From CAZIVO01 sp964542765 (GTDB taxonomy: Bacteria; Planctomycetota; UBA1135; UBA2386), in the NCBI GenBank assembly GCA_964542765.1, contig CAZIVO010000037.1:1-28110 (forward strand): 28,110 nt of DNA, given 5' to 3'. The notes under the pieces were generated by a model. The model was not told the DNA's origin and searched no databases. It saw only the letters and a list, made by a program, of their open reading frames with translations. Position 1 is the first letter of the stretch. The number at the start of each line of letters is the position of its first letter. Made by a program: the position numbers and the translations under genes. Shown here one piece after another: positions 18,301 to 25,580 of this stretch.

Positions 18301-20500
18301 CGCTTCAGCCTTCTCGGAGAGCGGTGGCTATGCCTTGCTGATGCAGGAGATGATCCATTTCCAGTCTGGCCAGCTCGGCGGCGGCGAGGTTCATATCGGG
18401 GGCATCGAGTTGATCCGCTACGGCGGACGCAGCGGCAACAAGCTGAGCAGCGTTCAGCGCGGACTCACCTTCCCGCATCTCAAGCAGTCAGGAGGTGGTC
18501 AGCCTGGTCGGAGGAATTTCGATGGAACCTCGCGGAAGTTCGTGACCGAGTGGAGCAGCTCGGTCCTCGTGAATGCAGGCAAGGGGAAGGGAATCGAGGT
18601 CAAAAAACTGCCGCAGTATCTCGCCTACCTGGTGCCTATCTCCTTGCCTATCAGTGGTAATCCGGTCGATCCGGAGACCATCGGGCGGGTCGAGTGGCTC
18701 CAGCTCCTGTCAGAGGGGGGCGACGAAGCTGATACCGAGTGGGTTCGTTACGACATGGTAGAGGATGGTTTCATCATCAGGGCTCGCCTGCAGTCCTGGC
18801 AGCGGGTGCTCGGGCAGCTGACCCGTAATTTGAGCCAGAGAGCTCTGAGCGGATTGGTCCAGCAACTCGGTGGGAATATCAATAACCCTGACCTGGTGAC
18901 GGAGAATGTCTATCCGCCGGTGCAGCAAAGGGGCATGGGCTACATCGGCTACATCGATCAGGTCGAGGTCGACTTTCCGCAGATCCATGCGGCTCGAGGG
19001 GCACTCGGATTTCGTGGGGACCCATTCACGGGGACAACTTCTCACGCGCACGAGTCCAACACCATGGCCATGCAGTGCCACCGCATGGAGCTCGATTGGG
19101 GCAACTACGGAGCGACAACAGGCCGCGCCGGTCGTAATGACCGGATTGCCCTGGTGGGCGGAAGCCAGTCAGAAGGAAGCTCGCAGGCACCAGTGGAATG
19201 GCACACGGTCAACTGGGTCCGAAGGCGCTTCGGTCACGACAATGTCAACAATAGCAGGAGCAACAATGGTGGCCCTGGAGGTGCGGAACTCCTGGGGCGC
19301 TGGCCATTTCAACTGGTGGCCTTCAAGGAATACGTGCAGCGCAACTTCCTGGGCCCTCAAGAGCGGGACCACTTTCGTGATTCGCGGTTGATCGATCGGA
19401 TGATCAAGTTTCCCAGCGGTGAGCGGCCTGCTGCGGGGCCCGACCAGTGCCTTTTCGGCTCCAGTGTCCAGCGTGATGTGCCACCGGCGACCGGCCTCAT
19501 CGATGAACTGCACGCCTTTCGTCATCTCGCCGATGTGGTTCTGGTGGACGAGTCTTTCGATGACCAGAGCGAGGAGTTTCTGATTCGGGAGCGCTTGCTG
19601 ATGAACACTCTCGGTGCCAGGGGAGTGAGTCACAATGTCACCAGGATGTTCCCCGAGCACGGTGGTTTGATCCTCGTTGATGGTGAGATCATGGCCTACG
19701 AGACCCGGCAGGCTGATGGCTTCAAGATCGCTCGCAATGGGCGAGGTCTGCTCGGAACGGAACCTCGTGGTCACGACGAGGGCGCGAGGGTTTATTTTCT
19801 CACGCAGATTCCGGCGGCGATCCTGTCGCATCAGGTGAACGAAACCAGCAGTCAGCTGCTGGTCAAGGGACTCGGGAGCTTGCCTCGTCATGGCGGCACG
19901 ATCTTGATGAACGGAGAACTTCTGCACTACACATGGACGCTCGGTGACGTGATGCTGGAGATGCCTCGTTGGTTTGATCCCGAGCGAGAAGACATCCAGG
20001 GCCGTGGCCTTTTCCGTGGCAGGTACGGGAGTGCTCCGGCAACGGCTGGTGCCGGCGAGGTCATCATCTTTCAACCTTTCCGCTACTGGGATAGAGATCA
20101 CGAGCGTGCCGATGATCCTGAGATGGCGCATTTCCAGATCACCTGGAGCCAAACTCCTGTGTGGTACAGCGGCATTTACTGGGAGGAAGAGGAGGAGGAC
20201 TCGCTTGTCGATGTGCAGTGTTTGCTGCGGGTCGATGGACAGGGGAGTTTCGCGGATGATCCCGAGAAGAACCCGAATCTGTTCCTTTTCCCCGAAGGGT
20301 CCATCGAGGATTTGCCCGTGCCGATTCAGCGGCAGGGGAGCCGGGTCGAGGCGCGCTTCCGGTCGGTGTACAAGCCGGGTTGCTTCGATCCTCAGGAATA
20401 CCTTGCGCATGGATGGAAGAAGGCTGCGACCGTCAATGCGGTTCTGATCACCCTCGAAGGCGAGGGTAGGATTCTGGTCGAGAGGGTATCGGCGCGGTGA
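15326..20500 (+). CDS. gspK: Giant GspK-like minor pseudopilin (1724 residues) with LamG-like domain and repeated beta modules
   Basis: GspK caps the pseudopilus tip. Here a short leader (cut G8/F9) precedes FALISVLLVLSILL, without Glu5, as is usual for GspK. The GspK core spans about 1-470: RFNLNTAS (115-122), WASVAELARIA (233-243), VNVNTAPPAVL (366-376) and PFKSVEDFVRRFL (433-445). About 1250 further residues follow, against ~330 total in classical GspK. They include a LamG-like domain (about 672-790) and LamG-tail-like GYIDQVEVDF (1208-1217) and GLIDELHAF (1390-1398). A small beta module (GFPxxG, ELIxY, RG, GT, H, GxxV) recurs at about 146-209, 812-865, 997-1057, 1441-1492 and 1505-1583, with a weak copy near 285-325. 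The first and weak copies interrupt the core. AGGAGGT lies 8 nt before the ATG, which overlaps the gspH stop. No frame break is seen. Confidence 0.9.
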   Translation: MSGTRAGGFALISVLLVLSILLSLSLPFVLSMEHGASATQTMADEKHVSMLSESVRDAILFTASKSHRAIDEDPHVDTIREFPDRYEIPEAFKEIESDGFDKHLLSAEVRDPQARFNLNTASPLVVANLLDLCAKLRRDHEPDETELELDDASGFPDAGYVVVRRELIRYRAKDGNRLIDCDRGQHAGSQGFASAVDHTLAEDSMVIDVRALLVACHSFYFADGQSRNQYRPWASVAELARIAKTGWGGFTPTDLAVLRSSMTTASISENAAEWGKPERVFEDVEPGSVTLRVRSAAFIGAGSVVRIRSLDGERSEYGLVWESGFMRTQPGMINLPKSWFINLLLPVAQSFKGIDTVVEPLIPQPVNVNTAPPAVLTALIHNVRATRSVNPQKVKGGLSSYSFSRREAQSLAGEILALRGDDQPEWTDDGPRPFKSVEDFVRRFLGPHLQSTDLVDKYRFMLLFHALTSGRAGEIRMATAPICFASAPIVEYRAAAARLRASGRLAAREERSGVAAVMPNATLDLIVATQQGFETAFRLDRHAPWYLTMPINTGAISPLDMGTNPSSRSSAQILPFTFPDVGIGQPRFPSQDSEGSGFRPQPSTTPFAFRRGQAYAHESLWTSLDPDGRNLGQEGPYEMHNNGPRGRGSKKGGQTKRKRGSAAFPFTENDGLVGRNAISFWFKLDGAGEQALFDLSVDDEMRNRISLAIREGELVLEVLDEAGIDPDAGQINKVRTSPERTAGTWKVPLTEFDLQPDIWFHASLSVEGNQPDQMALLIDNVPRGDPEFRTYLSSPLPEYARDKTVTWALDDKNKFLTIPVEDTEGFPDRGVLKIGLELFEYSSKDGASFHCKFDDSMGGRIARMSLREFRPAIPVDNMGRPTVNIDQLKGGMDLDIAPPHPIGAAVELYGYALPVYRDQIIQPDNATLSGSIGPFAVARIINSDAQPIAVPLPRGGAFPLGRGLLNDDPVDIELGDPLPSEKYPPEEATDPIASAFSESGGYALLMQEMIHFQSGQLGGGEVHIGGIELIRYGGRSGNKLSSVQRGLTFPHLKQSGGGQPGRRNFDGTSRKFVTEWSSSVLVNAGKGKGIEVKKLPQYLAYLVPISLPISGNPVDPETIGRVEWLQLLSEGGDEADTEWVRYDMVEDGFIIRARLQSWQRVLGQLTRNLSQRALSGLVQQLGGNINNPDLVTENVYPPVQQRGMGYIGYIDQVEVDFPQIHAARGALGFRGDPFTGTTSHAHESNTMAMQCHRMELDWGNYGATTGRAGRNDRIALVGGSQSEGSSQAPVEWHTVNWVRRRFGHDNVNNSRSNNGGPGGAELLGRWPFQLVAFKEYVQRNFLGPQERDHFRDSRLIDRMIKFPSGERPAAGPDQCLFGSSVQRDVPPATGLIDELHAFRHLADVVLVDESFDDQSEEFLIRERLLMNTLGARGVSHNVTRMFPEHGGLILVDGEIMAYETRQADGFKIARNGRGLLGTEPRGHDEGARVYFLTQIPAAILSHQVNETSSQLLVKGLGSLPRHGGTILMNGELLHYTWTLGDVMLEMPRWFDPEREDIQGRGLFRGRYGSAPATAGAGEVIIFQPFRYWDRDHERADDPEMAHFQITWSQTPVWYSGIYWEEEEEDSLVDVQCLLRVDGQGSFADDPEKNPNLFLFPEGSIEDLPVPIQRQGSRVEARFRSVYKPGCFDPQEYLAHGWKKAATVNAVLITLEGEGRILVERVSAR

Positions 20501-21702
20501 TGGGCATGGCGAAAAGCAGGCGTATCGGCGGCATCGAGACGCAGGGAGGATTCACTCTCATCGAGCTCACAATTGTCATGGGCCTTCTGTCAGGCTTCAT
20601 CTTGTTCCTTGTGCAGTTGCTCAATACGGGCGTGAATCTGTTCGATCAGGGGCAAGCATCACAGGAGCTTTCGGACCGATCATCGACGGCGTCCTTGGCG
20701 GCCCGGGACGCGATCAGGAGCATGGTGGGTCCTCGCCAGGAGACATACTCCAAGAGCCAGCCAACGACCCGCTTGCTGGTGGAGTGGGGGCCTTTGGAAC
20801 TTCGAGAGGGAACCGGCGCTCAGGTGCAGGTTGTGCGGACCACGGCCCAGATCGATGACACCCTCGAGCGGGAATTGTTGGCTCGATCTTTGCGCGAACA
20901 GGCGATCGAAACCGCAGATAGCTTGGCCCCGGAAGACGTGGCGCAGAGGCTGTCGGATCTCGTTGCCGCGGCTCCCAGGCAAGGTCGTGCCGAAATGCTG
21001 CTGATACCATGGCCCGCGGGCGATGCGGATGGTGCATATCTGGACCTGCGCCGAGGTTTGTTCCTCCCTGGTCAACGCATCCCTCTTTCCCGTCGCGATC
21101 AACGATCCTTGATGGATATTGATGACCTGGTGTACGGCGCAATACCCAACGGTCTCATCGAAGAGGTCACCGAGCCGGTGGCCGTGGGGTTGTTGCATAT
21201 CGAGTTCTCGTTCTGGTCCCAGTACACGAGATCCTGGAGCGGGGATTCGAAGCGGGGCGGGCCCGAATGGGTGTGGGACTCCGCACGTGCTGGCTTGCTT
21301 TCCGATTCCGATGATCCTCGATTGAGTTTCAGCCTCGATCTGGGCAAGCCCAGTCTCGAAAACCAAACCGACGATGTTTATCCGCGCTGGGTCAAGATCA
21401 TGGTCGTGGTAGATCGGCCAGGGAGCGAGGCCAGGCTTGCCCGAGATCTTGCCGAAGGCGAGCGTGAGATGCGCTTGATCGGGGTCGATCGCTTGGGAGA
21501 TGACGATGAGATCAAGTTCTTGAAGGTGGGGCCGGAGTGGGTGCGAGCGAGTAGCTTTTCCGATGGAATTTGTCGCGGACTTCGGCGGGGTCTCAGGGGT
21601 ACCGACGATCGTCATCATGAATTCGGAACGACGGTTCGAGTCGGTAAGACCGAGGTGATTTACGTGAAATTGCCGCACGGGAGGGACTGCTGGAATGGCT
21701 GA
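20500..21702 (+). CDS. gspJ: Minor pseudopilin GspJ-like, with a C-terminal module shared with GspK
   Basis: This 400-residue protein has leader ...IETQGG followed by FTLIELTIVMGLLSGFILFLVQ (cut G17/F18, Glu at mature position 5). The region after the helix (QELSDRSSTASLAARDAIRS) and the long beta-rich domain fit GspJ/PulJ-type minor pseudopilins, usually ~200 residues. The extra length includes a helical insertion (about 120-155) and a C-terminal module (about 320-387) containing ICRGLRRGLRGT, an H and GTTVRVG, the same pattern as the modules in GspK. Start choices are GTG 20497, ATG 20500 and ATG 20506; AGAGGG lies 10-19 nt upstream of them. ATG 20500 overlaps the gspK stop by one base. Assignment as J rather than another minor pseudopilin rests on size and neighbours. 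Confidence 0.85.
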   Translation: MGMAKSRRIGGIETQGGFTLIELTIVMGLLSGFILFLVQLLNTGVNLFDQGQASQELSDRSSTASLAARDAIRSMVGPRQETYSKSQPTTRLLVEWGPLELREGTGAQVQVVRTTAQIDDTLERELLARSLREQAIETADSLAPEDVAQRLSDLVAAAPRQGRAEMLLIPWPAGDADGAYLDLRRGLFLPGQRIPLSRRDQRSLMDIDDLVYGAIPNGLIEEVTEPVAVGLLHIEFSFWSQYTRSWSGDSKRGGPEWVWDSARAGLLSDSDDPRLSFSLDLGKPSLENQTDDVYPRWVKIMVVVDRPGSEARLARDLAEGEREMRLIGVDRLGDDDEIKFLKVGPEWVRASSFSDGICRGLRRGLRGTDDRHHEFGTTVRVGKTEVIYVKLPHGRDCWNG

Positions 21703-22138
21703 TCATCACCAGGAAACGGGGTTTACCCTGGTAGAGCTGATGCTGGCGATCGGCATCCTGACGGTCGGGATCACGAGCCTGATAGGCATCCTTTCGGTGG
21801 GGGTTTCCACTCGTGCATCGGCTGATAAGCAAGGTCGTGCGATCTTGATCGCGGACCAGATCGTGCATCACATCATCGAGAATGTTTTTGAGGCGCCGAA
21901 GGAGGGTGAGCCCTTGTTCGAGTTGCAACCTCTCCGTCTTGAGGCCATAGAGGGTTACCCAGGTGTGCGGGCTGATGTAGAGTTTGTCGAGGGCGGTAAG
22001 GAGCCCGGGCTCATACTTGCCAAGATCCAGGTTGCCTGGCTCGAGCAGGGTCAGGCGGTTGTGGAAAGGTTCAGGAGAATATTGGTGCGACAAGAGACTT
22101 TTCCGCGTCGTATCGCTGCCAAGCGGAACTACAGATGA
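21695..22138 (+). CDS. gspI: Minor pseudopilin GspI-like
   Basis: This 147-residue protein has a 9-residue leader ending ETG before FTLVELMLAIGILTVGITSLIGIL, a type III prepilin signal with Glu5. The length and the ILIADQIVHHIIENVF segment after the helix fit GspI/PilV-type minor pseudopilins. The ATG lies behind GGAGGGA at good spacing and overlaps the gspJ stop by 8 bases. The globular part is short and carries no LamG or repeated module, unlike GspH, GspJ and GspK. In classical systems GspI, GspJ and GspK form the tip complex. Confidence 0.85.
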   Translation: MADHHQETGFTLVELMLAIGILTVGITSLIGILSVGVSTRASADKQGRAILIADQIVHHIIENVFEAPKEGEPLFELQPLRLEAIEGYPGVRADVEFVEGGKEPGLILAKIQVAWLEQGQAVVERFRRILVRQETFPRRIAAKRNYR

Positions 22139-23616
22139 GAATAGACTCGTTCATATTGCTACTCACGCTTCTCTTGGTAGGGCTGTGTGCGCCGGAGACG
22201 AACAGCCAGGTTCAACTCAACTCGGGCCGAGTTCTGATGGCCGAGGTTCAAGAAGCGCACGATGAAGGCTTGACGATTCGACGGCTTGACAATGGTGGGG
22301 TCTTGGATTTGCGCTGGGACAACCTGTCACCCAAGAGTGCGCTCGAGATCAAGCAGGCGTTCGGCCTGTCCGTCGATGATGAGAGCGAAGTCTTGGTGAA
22401 TGCTGATGTCATCGATTATGCGGTTGGCGGGAACTTGACGACGGTTGTCGGCAAGATCGTCTCCGAAGATACCGAAGCGGTCCATGTGCGGCGCAAGACC
22501 ATCACCTATCCGGTGAAGCGAGTGACTATTCGCCGCCGGACCAGCCGAGAAGTTCCCGTTCTCGATATTTACACCAAGGATCAGTTCTACAACGAGAAGC
22601 TGACGGAGCTGTCTCCGGGTGAAAATGCTGACAAGCACATTCTCGTGGCGGACTTGATGATGCGTGTTCGGCAGTATGGACGGGCCGCTGAACATTTGAA
22701 GAAGGCCAAGAGTTTCGGTGGAGGGAGTCAACCGAACGTTCTTGAGGCCAAGTTGCTCCGTGTTCGCTTGTTCAGCGAAGCCGCCAAGGAACGAGAATTG
22801 CTCGATGAGATCGGAGTGGCTCGTGCCCGCCGCAACTTCAGCCAGGGGATCGAGTTGATCGAGAGATACGAGCAAGAGTATGCGAGCGGAAAGCTGAAAT
22901 CGGAATTCGAGCAGGAGAAGTCGCGTTTTGCGAAGGCTCGTGAGCGCTATCTCGTGAGCCGAGTTGCCGAGGTTTGGTACCGGACCATATGGACCCTGGC
23001 AAACCGTAAGGCGACCGAAGGCGGTATTGCCTTCAATCAGGCGCGCGAGTATGCCGAGGCGCAGATGGGCAAGGATATTCGTGAGCGTGTCATGAAGGTC
23101 TTGCAGACCGATGCTGACGAGACCGAGGAAATGTGGCCCAAGCGGTTGGCCTTCAGGGGCGTTGCTCGGTCGGAGAAATACTCCTACGGGATTGGCTCCT
23201 GGACGCTGGGTGAGGACGCGATCAAGAAGGGCTCCAAGCAGGGCGCCGAAGAGGAGAAGGAGACCGTTCAGAAGACTTCGGAGCAGAAGAATATAGAGCG
23301 GATGGCGCGCCGGATCCGTGAAGCAGTCGAGCGATCACGCCGCGCATCTTCGCAGCAACGAGGCCAAGAAAAGGTTTTTACGGAAGACGATTGGTGGGCG
23401 GATGCGAAGGCCGATGCCCGAGCACTGTGGGTTCGAGCTTACTATGCTGAGTTCGGTGGTGATCTGGAATTGGTCAACGCTTACGTGATCGATTGTGTGA
23501 CCTGTGCTGGTCGTGGTGATTTGGCAACCATCGGACAGACAGGAGGGAAGGAGAGGAAAGTCAAGTGCCCTACCTGTCAAGGAACTCGGCACAAGCGAGT
23601 CATACGCGCTCGCTGA
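22135..23616 (+). CDS. Secreted protein of unknown function with C-terminal DnaJ-like zinc ribbon
   Basis: This 493-residue protein begins at an ATGA overlap with gspI. It has a Sec-type signal (hydrophobic 6-18, cleavage expected near residue 24). Residues about 26-135 hold two short all-beta units, each with a GRVLMAEV- or VVGKIV-like strand, similar to small SH3-like barrels common in planctomycete secreted proteins. A long helical, charged region follows (about 145-450), including a Lys/Glu/Gln-rich stretch (about 363-415). The C-terminus has two CxxC knuckles, CVTCAGRGD (454-462) and CPTCQGTRH (478-486), resembling one DnaJ zinc centre of CxxCxGxG type. No enzyme motif is recognised. The operon position suggests an envelope helper of the pseudopilus. 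Cytoplasmic location cannot be excluded if the signal is wrong. Confidence 0.75.
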   Translation: MRIDSFILLLTLLLVGLCAPETNSQVQLNSGRVLMAEVQEAHDEGLTIRRLDNGGVLDLRWDNLSPKSALEIKQAFGLSVDDESEVLVNADVIDYAVGGNLTTVVGKIVSEDTEAVHVRRKTITYPVKRVTIRRRTSREVPVLDIYTKDQFYNEKLTELSPGENADKHILVADLMMRVRQYGRAAEHLKKAKSFGGGSQPNVLEAKLLRVRLFSEAAKERELLDEIGVARARRNFSQGIELIERYEQEYASGKLKSEFEQEKSRFAKARERYLVSRVAEVWYRTIWTLANRKATEGGIAFNQAREYAEAQMGKDIRERVMKVLQTDADETEEMWPKRLAFRGVARSEKYSYGIGSWTLGEDAIKKGSKQGAEEEKETVQKTSEQKNIERMARRIREAVERSRRASSQQRGQEKVFTEDDWWADAKADARALWVRAYYAEFGGDLELVNAYVIDCVTCAGRGDLATIGQTGGKERKVKCPTCQGTRHKRVIRAR

Positions 23617-24602
23617 CCTTTGGTTTGTGGCTGCTGGCAATGGCCAGCTGTCGAGGCCCTTTGGATGAGCGTTCGGCAGTACTACCGCTCCATACGAGTT
23701 CCACTGCCTCGGTGATCGAAGCGGACGCGCCATCGGATGTTCGAGCGACGAGTCGTGAGGCCGTGTCGAGCGTTGGAGTGAGTGGTGAGATCACCCCTGA
23801 AGTTCTGATCCCCAGGGCGAGGCCGGAAGCCTCTCCCACGAGTGAGGTCGGTGGGATGGTCATGGACAAGCGCGTGGCCTTTGATCGGTTCCGTGAGATT
23901 CATCCTCGGACGGTCGATTACTTGCTAGACCTGATAGAGGGCGATGTGATGGTTGCCGAGCAGGCTCGAAAGGCCGCGATCACGATCAGGAGTGAAGAGG
24001 TGGCGGATTTGACCGGCCGCCTCGAGAACCAGATCCGGGAGAGGGTAAAACGAGAGTTTCGGGGCACTCGCAGCTACGAAGCCTATCTGCAGGGTCTTGG
24101 ATGGTCAGATGTGAAGGAGCATCAGCGCTGGCTCTCCTTGTTTGCCACGCGGATGTTGTTTCGCGAGTTCACTCGCCGGTATATGGCCTTGCGGCAGGAT
24201 CGCGTCCGGGTTCGGTTCATTGTCCAGAGCGACAGGAGGGTGCTCGAGGACATTGCCCAGCGCGTACGTGATGGTGCGGATTTCGCAACTCTGGCGACCC
24301 GCTACTCCGAAGATGCTGCAACTCGCAGAAATGGTGGTTCCTTGCCTGAGTTCACGAAGGATTTTGATCACCCGGTCACCGAGGTGGCATTCGCTCTGAC
24401 TCCCGGGCAGATCTCGGATGTTATTGCCAAAGATGTGGCGGGCGAATCCCGGTATTTTGTCATCTACTGTCTGGGCCGGGTGCCTGCGCAAGATGTCGAT
24501 TTTGTGTCCGTACGCGGTGAAATATACAAGGCGATTCAAGAGCGAGTGCCCGCCTTGAGTTCGGCTGCGGCGGGCCCCGATCAGGTTCGTGATGATCGCT
24601 GA
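23565..24602 (+). CDS. Parvulin-type peptidyl-prolyl cis-trans isomerase, probable lipoprotein
   Basis: The 345-residue protein has a hydrophobic segment (18-28) ending MASC, a lipobox-like sequence with Cys29, so it is probably anchored to a membrane facing the periplasm. A Ser/Ala-rich low-complexity linker (35-98) precedes a helical SurA/PrsA-like chaperone region (about 100-210). The PPIC rotamase domain is at about 213-305: VRVRFIV, DGADFATLATRYSED, NGGSLPEF and VAFALTPGQISDVI. It probably folds secreted or pilus proteins. The GTG 23565 start is supported by AGGA 7 nt upstream and makes a 52-base overlap with the preceding gene. It is the last gene of the operon; no obvious intrinsic terminator follows. 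Confidence 0.87.
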   Translation: MPYLSRNSAQASHTRSLTFGLWLLAMASCRGPLDERSAVLPLHTSSTASVIEADAPSDVRATSREAVSSVGVSGEITPEVLIPRARPEASPTSEVGGMVMDKRVAFDRFREIHPRTVDYLLDLIEGDVMVAEQARKAAITIRSEEVADLTGRLENQIRERVKREFRGTRSYEAYLQGLGWSDVKEHQRWLSLFATRMLFREFTRRYMALRQDRVRVRFIVQSDRRVLEDIAQRVRDGADFATLATRYSEDAATRRNGGSLPEFTKDFDHPVTEVAFALTPGQISDVIAKDVAGESRYFVIYCLGRVPAQDVDFVSVRGEIYKAIQERVPALSSAAAGPDQVRDDR

Positions 24603-24645
24603 TTCGTCGATCGGAGATCTCGTCCAACACTATTCCAAGCGATGG

Positions 24646-24683
24646 TTAACAGCGGCCGTCGAAGGCGGTACGATGTTTAGCAT
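24646..24683 (+). promoter_or_regulatory. scpB promoter, positioned for a nearly leaderless transcript
   Basis: TTAACA (24646-24651, 5 of 6 to the -35 consensus) and TACGAT (24669-24674, 4 of 6 to the -10 consensus) are separated by exactly 17 bp. A start 7 nt below the -10 would be near 24681, only about 3 nt before the scpB ATG at 24684. That agrees with the absence of a ribosome site in front of scpB. Confidence 0.5.
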
Positions 24684-25478
24684 ATGGATGATATTTCGCG
24701 GGAGCCTGAGGCAGATGTCACGGTCAGCAAAGCACAGGCTGGAACCCGGCGAGGGCGAGGGAAGGATCTAGCGGAAGCCAGCGATGAGTCGGATTTTGAT
24801 CCGAGAAGCGGCGTGCCGAGTGAAGATTGTCCAGCGGATCTGCCGGAGTCTGGCTCAAGGATTTCTGTGCCGGAAGGCAAAGGTATGAGTGACGAGCGAC
24901 CACCAGATAGCGATCTTGAGGATCTGGAGGGTGACCAGGCTCCGGAGTTGAAGGAAGCTGGCGAGGTTGCCAGGACGGCCATGGCCGTGATGTTGACCTC
25001 ACGCGAATCGCTGACAATTTTGCGCCTTGCCCAGGTATGCAACAGCAGTCCGAGTATCGTCGAGCAGGCCTTACAGGAGCTGGACGAGCTTTTTGCGCGA
25101 GAGAAACTACCGTTCGAACTTGTTCGCAACGGGGAATCGGCTCGACTGCTCACGGCACCGCGTGTTTTTCCATACCTCAAGCGCCTGCGGGCGATCAAGA
25201 AGGCTGAGCGCTTGTCGCCAGCAGCCCTGGAGACGCTCGCGGTGGTTGCCTACCGGCAACCGGTCATTCGTGCAGAGGTCGAGGCTATTCGCGGTGTCAA
25301 GGCAGGCCCCACGCTGAGGAGCCTTCTGGAACACCGATTGATCCGCGTGACGGGTCGTGCCGATGTCCCTGGTCGGCCGCTGCAGTATGGCACGACCAAG
25401 ATGTTTCTCGAGCGTTTTGGCCTGTCTTCGCTCAAGGATCTGCCCAGCATGCGGGAGTTCAAGCAACTCGGAGGTTGA
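24684..25478 (+). CDS. scpB: Segregation and condensation protein ScpB
   Basis: This 264-residue kleisin-associated winged-helix protein forms the SMC-ScpA-ScpB complex that compacts and segregates the chromosome. The tandem winged-helix core runs from about 95 to 262, with LSPAALETLAVVAYRQPVIR (177-196), AEVEAIRGV (197-205), LLEHRLIRVTGR and the terminal YGTTKMFLERFGL typical of ScpB. The first ~92 residues are an acidic, low-complexity extension without predicted structure. An internal ATG at 24885 could give a shorter form, but ATG 24684 fits the promoter just upstream. The usual partner gene scpA is not adjacent and is not present in this window. Confidence 0.93.
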   Translation: MDDISREPEADVTVSKAQAGTRRGRGKDLAEASDESDFDPRSGVPSEDCPADLPESGSRISVPEGKGMSDERPPDSDLEDLEGDQAPELKEAGEVARTAMAVMLTSRESLTILRLAQVCNSSPSIVEQALQELDELFAREKLPFELVRNGESARLLTAPRVFPYLKRLRAIKKAERLSPAALETLAVVAYRQPVIRAEVEAIRGVKAGPTLRSLLEHRLIRVTGRADVPGRPLQYGTTKMFLERFGLSSLKDLPSMREFKQLGG

Positions 25479-25539
25479 TGCTGCGAGACCCGGTGGCGGG
25501 GCCAGTTTTCGGTTTCCAGCGATGAAGAACACGGAATCC

Positions 25540-25567
25540 TTGCCTCGGAAGCATTCGAACCTAGAAT
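25540..25567 (+). promoter_or_regulatory. Promoter of tRNA-Glu
   Basis: TTGCCT (25540-25545, 4 of 6 to -35) and TAGAAT (25562-25567, 5 of 6 to -10) are 16 bp apart. The predicted start near 25574 lies 7 nt before the mature tRNA 5' end, a normal tRNA arrangement. Confidence 0.55.
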
Positions 25568-25580
25568 CCCGCGCCACATT

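Noticed and set aside
19169..20410. 413-residue open frame on the minus strand opposite gspK
   Set aside because: It lies wholly opposite a well-supported coding frame, shows no family motif and has the composition of a mirrored high-GC reading frame.
20680..21678. 332-residue open frame on the minus strand opposite gspJ
   Set aside because: It is antisense to a pseudopilin gene with clear motifs; no recognisable domain or ribosome site supports it.
25487..25515. Possible terminator after scpB (GC-rich patch followed by TTTT)
   Set aside because: Only a 3-bp stem can be drawn, so it is not distinguishable from chance in GC-rich DNA.
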